Source: UBA1227 sp045599345
Lineage (GTDB): Bacteria; Bacillota; Clostridia; Oscillospirales; Acutalibacteraceae
Direction of reading: 5' to 3'
Assembly: GCA_045599345.1 (NCBI GenBank)
Contig: JAZRVV010000012.1
Coordinates: forward strand, 1 to 64,000
DNA: 64,000 nt
Shown here: piece after piece, positions 42,360 to 49,880 of the stretch
Layout: every line of letters starts with the position of its first letter
Position numbering within the stretch: position 1 is the stretch's first letter
Notes under the pieces: model-generated
Databases searched by the model: none
What the model saw: the letters and a program-made list of their open reading frames with translations, nothing else
Told to the model about the DNA's origin: nothing
Translations under genes and position numbers: made by a program

Positions 42360-43148
42360 ATGTACAAACTGTGTTCGCTTTATTCCGGCAGTTCAGGTAA
42401 TGCTACATTTATTGGTGATGAGCACGAAGGTATCCTGATTGACGCTGGAAAGAATTGTAAAAATCTGGTATTGGCCTTAAAGATGGTATGCATAGACCCA
42501 ACGGCTGTTAAGGGTCTTTTTATCACGCATGAACATAGTGATCATATAGGCGCGCTACGAGTGTTTGCCAAGACCTATAAAATTCCTGTGTATGCAAATG
42601 AAAAAACTCTTCAATACCTTGATGATTCGGGGCACCTTGATGGCGATTTTCCTGTGTACATAATGGAGAACTATGCCGATGTTGGCAGCTTCCATATTGA
42701 GGCACACAGGACATCGCATGATACGGTTGACTCTCAATGCTATAGCATCCTTTTGCCAAATCTTGATAAGGTATCTGTTGTAACGGATACAGGTCATATC
42801 ACAGAGGAGACATTTGATGGAATCATTGGTTCAAAAGCAATTCTTCTTGAGTCAAACCATGATGAGAATATGCTTAGTGCGGGTCCATATCCATATTATT
42901 TAAAGAGGAGAATCCTTGGACCAAAAGGCCATTTATCAAACGACCTTTCAGCAGAAATGTCTGCAACCCTTGTAAAAGAAGGCACAACAAAGCACATCCT
43001 CCTTGGACACTTAAGCGCAGAGAACAACCTCCCTGACCTTGCATTCCAAACTCACGTTTCAAGGTTGTTCCAAGAGGGCGCGAACTTAAACGTTGACTAT
43101 ACGCTTGAGGTCGCCAAAAGACATGAGCCTACTCTTTTGGAGGTGTGA
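42360..43148 (+). CDS. walJ: MBL-fold metallohydrolase of the WalJ/YycJ family
   Basis: A 262-residue metallo-beta-lactamase-fold protein. The start YKLCSLYSGSSGNATFIG and the metal motif FITHEHSDHIGAL (HxHxDH) are typical of YycJ, linked in Firmicutes to coordination of cell division, DNA replication and WalRK cell-wall control; some act as 5'-3' exonucleases. ATG at 42360 follows AGGAG. It lies downstream of murA and 1 bp upstream of rlmH, the same pairing seen in many Firmicutes where yycJ and rlmH are close neighbours. The walRK genes are not in this window. Confidence 0.9.
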   Translation: MYKLCSLYSGSSGNATFIGDEHEGILIDAGKNCKNLVLALKMVCIDPTAVKGLFITHEHSDHIGALRVFAKTYKIPVYANEKTLQYLDDSGHLDGDFPVYIMENYADVGSFHIEAHRTSHDTVDSQCYSILLPNLDKVSVVTDTGHITEETFDGIIGSKAILLESNHDENMLSAGPYPYYLKRRILGPKGHLSNDLSAEMSATLVKEGTTKHILLGHLSAENNLPDLAFQTHVSRLFQEGANLNVDYTLEVAKRHEPTLLEV

Positions 43149-43149
43149 T

Positions 43150-43632
43150 ATGTTAACAGTAAACATTATTTGTATTGGAAAACTCAAAGAGAGCTACCTT
43201 CGCGATGCTCAAAGCGAGTACTCAAAAAGGTTGACTCCCTTTTGTAAACTAAATATAATTGAACTCGATGAGTATGCATTGCCTCAAAATCCGTCAAACG
43301 CCCAAATAAATCAGGGCCTTGAGAAGGAGGGCAAAGGCATCCTCTCTCACATCGCAAAAGATGCATATGTCTTTGCAATGTGTATCGAAGGAAAGCAGCG
43401 CTCATCGACAGCTTTGAGTGCTGAATTTGACCGCTTGCAAGTTGATGGAAACAGCAACCTTACATTTATTATTGGTGGTTCATTTGGCCTCTCAAACGAG
43501 GTCAAAAATCGCGCGAATGCGAAACTGTCAATGTCTGAGATGACATTTCCTCATCAACTAGCGCGTGTAATGCTCCTTGAGCAGATATATCGCTCATTCC
43601 AGATAAGTAGCGGTACCAAATATCACAAATAA
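43150..43632 (+). CDS. rlmH: 23S rRNA (pseudouridine-1915-N3)-methyltransferase
   Basis: A 160-residue SPOUT methyltransferase acting on the assembled 70S ribosome. The start VNIICIGKLKESYL, the knot segment FIIGGSFGLSNEV and the end MTFPHQLARVMLLEQIYRSFQISSGTKYH (in pieces) are diagnostic. ATG at 43150 is chosen for family match and because an upstream start at 43093 lies inside walJ. It follows walJ by one base. Confidence 0.96.
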   Translation: MLTVNIICIGKLKESYLRDAQSEYSKRLTPFCKLNIIELDEYALPQNPSNAQINQGLEKEGKGILSHIAKDAYVFAMCIEGKQRSSTALSAEFDRLQVDGNSNLTFIIGGSFGLSNEVKNRANAKLSMSEMTFPHQLARVMLLEQIYRSFQISSGTKYHK

Positions 43633-43667
43633 CAAACCTTAAATAAACAGGAAGGAGGGGGACACAA

Positions 43668-44969
43668 ATGGCTACTAAGAAAGAGCAACCAGTTGAAGAA
43701 GTTGTAGCAGAGGAAAAACCTAAAAAGTCTACAACTAAGAAGACTGAAACTGAGAAAAAGACAACGGAAAAGAAGCCTGCAGAAAAGAAGCCAGCTGAGA
43801 AAAAGACAACTGAAAAGAAGCCAACTGAAAAGAAGTCTACAACAAAAAAGACTACTGAAGAAAAGAAGCCGGCTGAAAAGAAGTCTACGACTAAGAAGAC
43901 TGAAACCGAGAAAAAGCCAGCTGAGAAAAAGTCCACCTCCAAGAAAACTGAAACTGAGAAGAAAACTTCTACTAAAAAAACCGATACAAAAAAAGAGGAA
44001 ACAGTAGCAGAGGAAAAGCCTAAGAAGACTTCTAGTAAGAAGACTACTACAGAAAAAAAGGAAACAACCTCTAAGAAGACAACTAAAAAGGAAGAGTCGG
44101 TTGAGGAAGTAGTTGCAGAAGAAAAACCAAAGAAGTCTACAACTAAGAAGACTGAAACCGAGAAAAAGCCGGCTGAGAAAAAGTCTACTTCTAAGAAGAC
44201 TACAGAGGACGAGAAACCGGCTGAGAAAAAGTCTACAACTAAGAAAACTACAGAGAAGAAGGAGACCACTTCTAAGAAAACAACTAAAAAGGCTGAGCCT
44301 GTTGCTGAAGAAGCCGTAGCTGAAGAAAAGCCTAAAAAGTCTACTTCTAAGAAAACTACTGAAGAAAAGAAGCCGGCTGAAAAGAAGACTACAACCAAGA
44401 AATCTACTTCAACAACCAAGAAGTCAACTTCTACAACAAAGAAGTCAACAACTAAAAAGGCTCCGGCAAAAAAAGAAGAGCCTAAAATTGAAGAGCCAGT
44501 AAAGGCTGAGCCAATACCTGCGGAGGTTGTAGCTGAACCTGAGGTAGAGGAGAAGCCAATAATCTTCCAGTGGCATTTGATGGCTATATATTTCCTTATT
44601 GGACTTGTTGCCATTTATGGCTTGTTCCTGTTTAAGGAGAGCGTTAGAACGGCTCGTGAGGCTGCTTGGGCAGCCGATCATCCTACAGAGGCGATTATTA
44701 CTACTAAGAGTCCACAGATGAAGAAGAAAACAACTGAGGCAACTACTGAGTGGGCTCCTCGTTATTATTGGGATGAGAATATGACGACCACCACAGAGCC
44801 TCCGACAGAGGAAACAACAACGGCTCCAGCTGAGACTACAACTAAGAAGGCTGAAAAGACGACAAAACCTGAAAAGACGACAAAGTCGGAGACTACAACA
44901 GAAACTACAACGGAGACGACTACAGCAGAGTCAACGACAGAGACAACTACAGCGAATCCCGAACCATAA
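43668..44969 (+). CDS. Lys/Thr/Glu-rich low-complexity membrane protein
   Basis: A 433-residue protein. Residues ~10-270 consist of imperfect repeats such as PAEKKSTTKKTETEKK, resembling histone H1-like or AlgP-like tails, rich in Lys, Thr, Glu and Pro. One membrane helix follows (HLMAIYFLIGLVAIYGLFLF, ~304-323), then RTAREAAWAADHP and a Thr-rich tail ending TTTANPEP. By the positive-inside rule the Lys-rich part would be cytoplasmic and the Thr-rich tail outside. GGAGGGGG precedes the ATG. It might tether DNA or RNA to the membrane; this is inference. A large antisense frame (43502-44614) is a by-product of the repeat composition. Confidence 0.75.
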   Translation: MATKKEQPVEEVVAEEKPKKSTTKKTETEKKTTEKKPAEKKPAEKKTTEKKPTEKKSTTKKTTEEKKPAEKKSTTKKTETEKKPAEKKSTSKKTETEKKTSTKKTDTKKEETVAEEKPKKTSSKKTTTEKKETTSKKTTKKEESVEEVVAEEKPKKSTTKKTETEKKPAEKKSTSKKTTEDEKPAEKKSTTKKTTEKKETTSKKTTKKAEPVAEEAVAEEKPKKSTSKKTTEEKKPAEKKTTTKKSTSTTKKSTSTTKKSTTKKAPAKKEEPKIEEPVKAEPIPAEVVAEPEVEEKPIIFQWHLMAIYFLIGLVAIYGLFLFKESVRTAREAAWAADHPTEAIITTKSPQMKKKTTEATTEWAPRYYWDENMTTTTEPPTEETTTAPAETTTKKAEKTTKPEKTTKSETTTETTTETTTAESTTETTTANPEP

Positions 44970-44973
44970 AATA

Positions 44974-45006
44974 AACCGAGAGGAATTTCTTCCTCTCGGT
45001 TTTTGT
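44974..45006. terminator. Bidirectional terminator, Lys-rich gene / AEC gene
   Basis: AAACCGAGAGGAA pairs with TTCCTCTCGGTTT, followed by TTTGTTTT; convergent genes end at both sides. It closely resembles 48313-48346. Confidence 0.9.
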
Positions 45007-45007
45007 T

Positions 45008-45934
45008 TTACATTATTGTTTGCGCGAATGCTACAAGTAGCGGTAGCGTTATGAGCGAGAACAGAGTTGATACAGACATGAGCTGTGCACCAAGCTCTGC
45101 ATCCTTGCCATAGAGTGTTGCAAACATTGCGGTGTTTGCAGCTGATGGCGCTGCTGATGCAATGGTGCAGACTACAGCAATGAGTGGGTCTACCTTTGCT
45201 ATGTATATCATAAATAAGGTGACAAGTGGGAATAATAACAGTTTATAAAATGCAATTAAGTATTGCTTCTTGTTAGATATGAGTTTTGAGATGCTCAAGT
45301 TACCAAGGTAGTAACCAATGATAATCATAGGTAGTGGTGTGTTGAGGTTAGATAAATAGCTAATCGGCGTAGCTATGATGGTTGGAAGCTTAATTTGGAG
45401 TACTAAAATCAGTATTCCTGCTATTGTTCCAAGGAGTCCAGGGTTGACTGTCAAGGCCTTTACCTTTACATTGCTCCTGTCTCCACTCATTAGCCACACA
45501 CCATAGGTCCAAACGATAAGGTTAAATACAGCTATGTAAACAGCTCCATAGAACGTACCTATGTCGCCTAGCACTGCTTCCTCAAGTGGCAAAGCCATGA
45601 ATCCGCAGTTGCCAAAAATTGCTGCATATCGATAAATTCGTTCGGTATCAGCATCTTTGTCCTTGATACACAGATGAGCAAATGCAATTGAGAATCCAAA
45701 GGTCAAAAATGCAACAACAGCTGTTATAATCAGGCCACGAATAAGAGATGGCTCAACTTCCCTTGAAAACGAATTTATAATTACGCATGGCGTTACAAAG
45801 TAAAGCACGATATTAGTTATGCTTTTTACTGCCTTTTCATCAAGCCAGTGCAACTTGTTTGAAACGATTCCAAGCGCCATGAGAATGAATAAAACAGCAA
45901 CTTGATTCGCAACAATTATGAAATTTTGTAGCAT
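45008..45934 (-). CDS. AEC-family (auxin efflux carrier-like) transporter
   Basis: A 308-residue membrane protein with about ten helices in two five-helix halves. Family features are the N-terminal ALGIVSNKLHWL segment, VTPCVIINSF with the helix-breaking Pro, and the GNCGFMALPL motif (~110). Substrates of bacterial AEC proteins include malate and other organic anions; here unknown. The ATG at 45934 has AGGTGA in front; the longer frame from 45982 lacks a site. The gene is divergent from the lipoprotein pair. Confidence 0.88.
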   Translation of the reverse strand: MLQNFIIVANQVAVLFILMALGIVSNKLHWLDEKAVKSITNIVLYFVTPCVIINSFSREVEPSLIRGLIITAVVAFLTFGFSIAFAHLCIKDKDADTERIYRYAAIFGNCGFMALPLEEAVLGDIGTFYGAVYIAVFNLIVWTYGVWLMSGDRSNVKVKALTVNPGLLGTIAGILILVLQIKLPTIIATPISYLSNLNTPLPMIIIGYYLGNLSISKLISNKKQYLIAFYKLLLFPLVTLFMIYIAKVDPLIAVVCTIASAAPSAANTAMFATLYGKDAELGAQLMSVSTLFSLITLPLLVAFAQTIM

Positions 45935-45976
45935 CAAATCACCTACCAACGAAGAATATCTTATCACAGAGAACAC

Positions 45977-46018
45977 TTGCAAACAAGAATAACTTCTCTT
46001 ATAATATACGTGCGCACG
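45977..46018 (+). promoter_or_regulatory. Promoter and palindrome before the lipoprotein pair
   Basis: TTGCAA (45977-45982), 17-bp spacer, TATAAT (46000-46005). A perfect 10-bp palindrome CGTGCGCACG (46009-46018) covers the predicted transcription start and could be an operator. Confidence 0.6.
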
Positions 46019-46053
46019 ATACCTTTTTTATTGGTGATTTGGGAGATGATTGT

Positions 46054-47022
46054 ATGACCAATAGGAAAAATAGAATAGTAGCAGTGCTACTTTCACTAGT
46101 TATGATTTTCACACTTTCAGCATGTGTAGTTGATATTGATTTCGCTCGTAAGGGCTGGGATGGATATGTTGACGGCGAACAGGTTTGGGAAAACCCAAAC
46201 TACACTGAGGAACCAGAGGCAGTAGAAGAGCCAAAGGAAGAGACCACTGAGCCAGTTGAGGAAGAGGAAACAACTGAACCTGGCGAAGAGGAAGAGAAGA
46301 CAAAGGCTCCAAAAGGTGAAAAGAAATCTAGTGACACATCAAAGTCTTCTAAGTCTTCATCACAACAACAGCAGAAACCTGCTACAGGTACAGTAACAAA
46401 GCAGCAGACTTCACAGGGCACAACTGCTCCTGCACCAGCTCAGGAAAAAACAATGAGCGTTGCTGAAATCGTTGATTTTTATAAAAATGCAGCAAACCCA
46501 ATTAAGACAAGTTCTGGCGTTAAGGTAACTAGAACACGTGAGAAGTACATCGAACTCGGTGGCAACTTAAGTGGTATTTCAGCATCTATTGTAAAAGGTG
46601 CTTTCTCCGAGAAGGATGATACTAAGGCTGTAACATACACATCTCAATCAGATATAAAATCAAAGTTTATTGTTGAAAAGCAGTCATACGTTTGCAACTT
46701 GACTGCAAATGACGTTAAGTCAGCATCAATTACCAAGAGTGGTAATAATCAGGTGGTAACAATTTACGTTAAGGATGACGTTGACCAGGCACAGGGATAC
46801 TCTAACAAGGCAGTATCAGCAACAGCAGTATCCGATCTTGCTGTTCCACTTTCTCTTGGCAAGCTTAAATACATGGCTTGCAAGGACGTAAGGCTTGAAG
46901 CAACAATCGATGGCAACGGAAGACTTATCGCACTTCACACATATATGCCTGCTTACTTCTATGCAACAGATGAATCATTTGGTGTTGCACTTGAACAGTG
47001 GTGGACAATTAGTTACTCATAA
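46054..47022 (+). CDS. Lipoprotein of unknown function, paralogue of the next gene
   Basis: A 322-residue predicted lipoprotein. A Lys/Arg start, hydrophobic stretch and lipobox (TLSAC, Cys24) are followed by an acidic Glu/Thr/Pro linker (EEPKEETTEPVEEEET), a Ser/Gln-rich stretch and a folded C-terminal domain from ~140 (SVAEIVDFYKNAANPI to EQWWTISYS). The same domain, with matching start (ADIVALYNLAANNVI) and end, is found in the neighbouring gene. ATG at 46054 has GGGAG 8 bases in front. I do not recognise the domain family. Confidence 0.8.
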   Translation: MTNRKNRIVAVLLSLVMIFTLSACVVDIDFARKGWDGYVDGEQVWENPNYTEEPEAVEEPKEETTEPVEEEETTEPGEEEEKTKAPKGEKKSSDTSKSSKSSSQQQQKPATGTVTKQQTSQGTTAPAPAQEKTMSVAEIVDFYKNAANPIKTSSGVKVTRTREKYIELGGNLSGISASIVKGAFSEKDDTKAVTYTSQSDIKSKFIVEKQSYVCNLTANDVKSASITKSGNNQVVTIYVKDDVDQAQGYSNKAVSATAVSDLAVPLSLGKLKYMACKDVRLEATIDGNGRLIALHTYMPAYFYATDESFGVALEQWWTISYS

Positions 47023-47040
47023 TTTTATTTGGAGGCTAAC

Positions 47041-48300
47041 ATGACAATCATTAAAAGAGCGGTAGCGCTTGTATTAACACTACTTTTGGTTCTCTCATTC
47101 TCGGCTTGTAACAAAGAAGATGAGGATGCAGTACTCACAACCAAGAGGAAGGTTACTACCACAAAGTCAGGTGGAGAGGAAATCGACATCTGGAGCTATC
47201 TTGGCGACGAGAGCCTTGAGGGTACTCTTTCGGAGGAAACTGGTACGATTCCATTTTCATCAGGTATAGGTAGTTACTCGACTAAGACGTACGAAGATGT
47301 CCCAGTATCTTTTGGTGGCACAACCGTATTCTCATCTGCTACAACAGCAAAGAGCGGATATCCAACATTTAAATGGAATCCTGTTTCAGGTGCCATCAAG
47401 TACAATATCTATCGTAGCACAAGCAAGAATGGCACATACAGCTACCTTGACACAACAACTGCTACATCATACACAGATAAGACGGCTGTTTCTGGCACAA
47501 AGTACTATTATCAAGTAAAGGCTGTTAAAAAGGTTAGCGAAAGCAAGACTACAACCAAGGCTACTGGTGGTACAACAAAACCAACTACAAAGCCAACTAC
47601 TGCTAATACAGGATTTAATCCACCAGCAAGAGATGCTTCAAAGGCACCTGCATCAGCACCACAGAACTTTACAAAAGTTGCTGATATTGTTGCACTTTAC
47701 AACTTGGCTGCTAACAACGTAATCTCAAAGGCAACAGCAGTTGCTAGAACAAACCGTGTTATTCAAGAACTTGTGTATGATACAGGAAGCGCCGCAGCTG
47801 GCCTTTCAACAGGAATCCTTAAGAACTGGCTTGGTATTACCAATGGTCCATCAATCAACTCAACAGTTAGGGTGTTCACTGGTGACCAGGCAAAAGAGGA
47901 ATTCCCATCAGATACATATGCTGACACTGCAAGTAAGCTTACAACTAGCATGGTAAGAAGCGCAAGCTGCGTATATCAGGATGGCTACTACAATGTAACA
48001 ATAATCTTAAAGGATGACCCTGAGTTTACATCTGAGTATTCACAGACATGCCTTAACGTGCTTCATCCATCAACAATCTACAGTGGTGCTACAGCACAGG
48101 CAAAGGTTATTCAGCTTGAAACAGAAGACAAACCATATGCTCCTATGCTTCAGGCACAGATTTGGTACGATGGATACCAGCTTGACTATGTAATTGATCA
48201 GGTTCCAACAATCCTTGCAATTCGTGCAGATGAAGGCGATATAACACTCGACACTTCACTTGCAATACTTATGATTGAGCGTTGGGCTGTTCAATATTAA
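47041..48300 (+). CDS. Lipoprotein with a fibronectin type III domain and a shared C-terminal domain
   Basis: A 419-residue predicted lipoprotein with lipobox SFSAC (Cys23). A fibronectin type III-like domain spans ~95-165 (YPTFKWNPVSGAIKYNIYRS, SGTKYYYQVKAV), then a Thr/Lys/Pro linker (TTKPTTKPTTANT) and a C-terminal domain (~205-419) equivalent to that of the preceding lipoprotein. The gap of 18 bp shows one operon. ATG at 47041 has GGAGG in front. The shared domain suggests a pair working on the same surface target, perhaps as a complex; no enzyme motif is seen. Confidence 0.8.
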   Translation: MTIIKRAVALVLTLLLVLSFSACNKEDEDAVLTTKRKVTTTKSGGEEIDIWSYLGDESLEGTLSEETGTIPFSSGIGSYSTKTYEDVPVSFGGTTVFSSATTAKSGYPTFKWNPVSGAIKYNIYRSTSKNGTYSYLDTTTATSYTDKTAVSGTKYYYQVKAVKKVSESKTTTKATGGTTKPTTKPTTANTGFNPPARDASKAPASAPQNFTKVADIVALYNLAANNVISKATAVARTNRVIQELVYDTGSAAAGLSTGILKNWLGITNGPSINSTVRVFTGDQAKEEFPSDTYADTASKLTTSMVRSASCVYQDGYYNVTIILKDDPEFTSEYSQTCLNVLHPSTIYSGATAQAKVIQLETEDKPYAPMLQAQIWYDGYQLDYVIDQVPTILAIRADEGDITLDTSLAILMIERWAVQY

Positions 48301-48312
48301 TTGAATAAAAAT

Positions 48313-48346
48313 AACCGAGAGGATTTTCATCCTCTCGGTTTTTTTA
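48313..48346. terminator. Bidirectional terminator, lipoprotein pair / flavoprotein gene
   Basis: AACCGAGAGGAT pairs with ATCCTCTCGGTT, followed by a seven-T run. Compared with 44974-45006 the top base pair is A-T swapped to T-A with pairing kept. Confidence 0.9.
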
Positions 48347-48355
48347 TGCTTTGAA

Positions 48356-49294
48356 TTATTTCTTCTTGGCGTCTTTTTCTTGCTTTCTCTTGTCGTTGAT
48401 GATCTTAACGTGTTCATCATCGATGAGAGTAACATTGTTTTCCTTAGCCCAGTCAACACAGCCCATAAGTACTGTCTTGAGGAATGGACGAGGAACTTTA
48501 ACAAAGTTCATCAAAGCTTCATCTGTGAACTTGATATTGTCGTCGCAACGGTCAGCTGCATAGCGGATTGATGCGATGTCAACTTCCTTTGGAGCAGGAA
48601 TTGGTTCAGCATGTGGCTTCTTGAATTTTGGGAATGGTGTGTACCAGAAGTTTGTTGAATCACGGTAACCGTAGTCAACAGGAATAGGAGGGAAGTCCTT
48701 AGCTGTAACGCCGTTAACGATAGCGTTGTAGTACTTCTCCTTCATCAAGATCTTGTCGATCTTGAGAATAAATGTAGCACCAAGCTTTGATGTGATGCCG
48801 TTGAAGTTGTTGTATGGGCCTTCGTAACCGTCCATCTCGCCTGGCTTCCACTTGAAGCCATCTTCAAGAGATGAATCCCATGTGCACTCGATAACCTGGA
48901 AAGCATCAGTAAGTACTGGTGGGCGTTCCTTGTCAGTTGGGTCTGCAAGACCTGGTTCAAGCTTCCACTTGCAGTCTGGCATCTTGTCAGAAGATGGGCC
49001 AGGGAAACCAAGGCGTACAGCCTCTTTGAAGTGCTCCTTGTCGTCAGGAATAAAGTTCATAGCGAGTTTACCTGTACGAAGGATGTTCTGACATGTGTTT
49101 GAGTTGTTTCTGCAGTTAAGCATCATTGCATAATAGTCTCTGCCTGCTACATAGTATGGAGCAACGAGAGAGTATGAACCGATGTTTACGCTGCCGTCTG
49201 GATTGATAGTGCTGATACAAACTGTTGGCATTGGGAAGAAAAGAGATGATTGATAAAAGTTATCAACAATTCTTAAATCTTCAAATGAGCTCAT
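48356..49294 (-). CDS. Flavin reductase-like flavoprotein with a PCP_red-like C-terminal domain
   Basis: A 312-residue protein. Residues ~15-205 match the split-barrel flavin reductase/DIM6 family that binds FMN (PTVCISTINPDGSVNIGSYSLVAP, NCRNNSNTCQNILRTG in pieces). The last ~55 residues (FTDEALMNFVKVPRPFLKTV to EHVKIINDKR) resemble the small helical PCP_red domain found at the end of light-independent protochlorophyllide reductase subunit B and in other redox proteins. The function of this combination is unknown; here it is most likely a redox or detoxification enzyme under MarR control. ATG is preceded by AAAGGGG. It follows the MarR gene after 41 bp in the same direction. Confidence 0.82.
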   Translation of the reverse strand: MSSFEDLRIVDNFYQSSLFFPMPTVCISTINPDGSVNIGSYSLVAPYYVAGRDYYAMMLNCRNNSNTCQNILRTGKLAMNFIPDDKEHFKEAVRLGFPGPSSDKMPDCKWKLEPGLADPTDKERPPVLTDAFQVIECTWDSSLEDGFKWKPGEMDGYEGPYNNFNGITSKLGATFILKIDKILMKEKYYNAIVNGVTAKDFPPIPVDYGYRDSTNFWYTPFPKFKKPHAEPIPAPKEVDIASIRYAADRCDDNIKFTDEALMNFVKVPRPFLKTVLMGCVDWAKENNVTLIDDEHVKIINDKRKQEKDAKKK

Positions 49295-49335
49295 TTTTAT
49301 ACCCCTTTCATAAACCTTTCGGTTATTAAACGATA

Positions 49336-49764
49336 TTAGTTTGCAGCCTCATCCTTGAGCCTCATGGCCTCTGCGAGTAATTTGTCTAGCATTGCTTCAA
49401 ATGTCGCTTGCTCGTCCTCTGAGAGGGCCTTGGAGACTTTTTCTACCCAATCATCATATACGTTGGCGGAATCCTTGATAAGTTCCTTGCCAGCGGCTGT
49501 TAAGTTGATTAGGTTCTGACGTCTGTTTTTTGGATTAACAGCACGTGTGATGAGTCCGCGTTGCTCGAGGGACTGGAGTGCCTTGGCAACTGTTGTCTTG
49601 TCGAGCATATAAGACTTGGAAATTAGCTCCTGTGGAGCGTCTGGGTAGAAGTTGAGGAATGCGCAGATTGTGTATTCGGTGTCGTTGACACCAAGGTCCT
49701 TGGTTACTGCGCGACCGTACTCTCTACCACAACGAAAGAATAATGTGAATTTGTTAAAGTCCAT
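49336..49764 (-). CDS. MarR-family transcriptional regulator
   Basis: A 142-residue winged-helix regulator. The N-terminal helix pair, the recognition region (QELISKSYMLDKTTVAKALQSLE, in pieces) and the wing (RRQNLINLTAAGKEL with PKNRRQN) are typical. ATG at 49764 is selected because of GGCGGTG in front and family length; the longer frame from 49815 would overlap the operator. It probably represses its own operon with the flavoprotein gene by binding the palindromes at 49791-49817. The ligand is unknown; phenolic compounds are common for this family. Confidence 0.9.
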   Translation of the reverse strand: MDFNKFTLFFRCGREYGRAVTKDLGVNDTEYTICAFLNFYPDAPQELISKSYMLDKTTVAKALQSLEQRGLITRAVNPKNRRQNLINLTAAGKELIKDSANVYDDWVEKVSKALSEDEQATFEAMLDKLLAEAMRLKDEAAN

Positions 49765-49790
49765 AGTTTCACCGCCTGGTGGGAATGTTT

Positions 49791-49848
49791 GAAAATTCAA
49801 CAGTTGAATTTTCAACTAAAGTATATAACGTGGGGTATAAAATGTCAA
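49791..49848 (-). promoter_or_regulatory. MarR operon promoter with overlapping palindromic operator
   Basis: On the minus strand TTGACA (49848-49843), 17-bp spacer and TATACT (49825-49820). Just downstream, AGTTGAA-TT-TTCAACT (49802-49817) and GAAAATTCAA-CAG-TTGAATTTTC (49791-49813) are overlapping palindromes over the start of transcription. Confidence 0.8.
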
Positions 49849-49851
49849 TAA

Positions 49852-49880
49852 AAAAGGGTGGCTTTTGCCACCCTTTTAGT
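49852..49880 (-). terminator. Terminator after serA
   Basis: AAAAGGGTGGC pairs with GCCACCCTTTT around TTTT; on the minus strand a T-run follows, directly past the serA stop codon and just before the MarR promoter. Confidence 0.85.

Noticed and set aside
43502..44614. Long antisense open frame (370 codons) opposite the Lys-rich gene
   Set aside because: It arises because AAG/AAA/ACA/GAA repeats read as CTT/TTT/TGT/TTC on the other strand; its product is a low-complexity Phe/Val/Ser string, overlaps rlmH, and has no ribosome site or family match.
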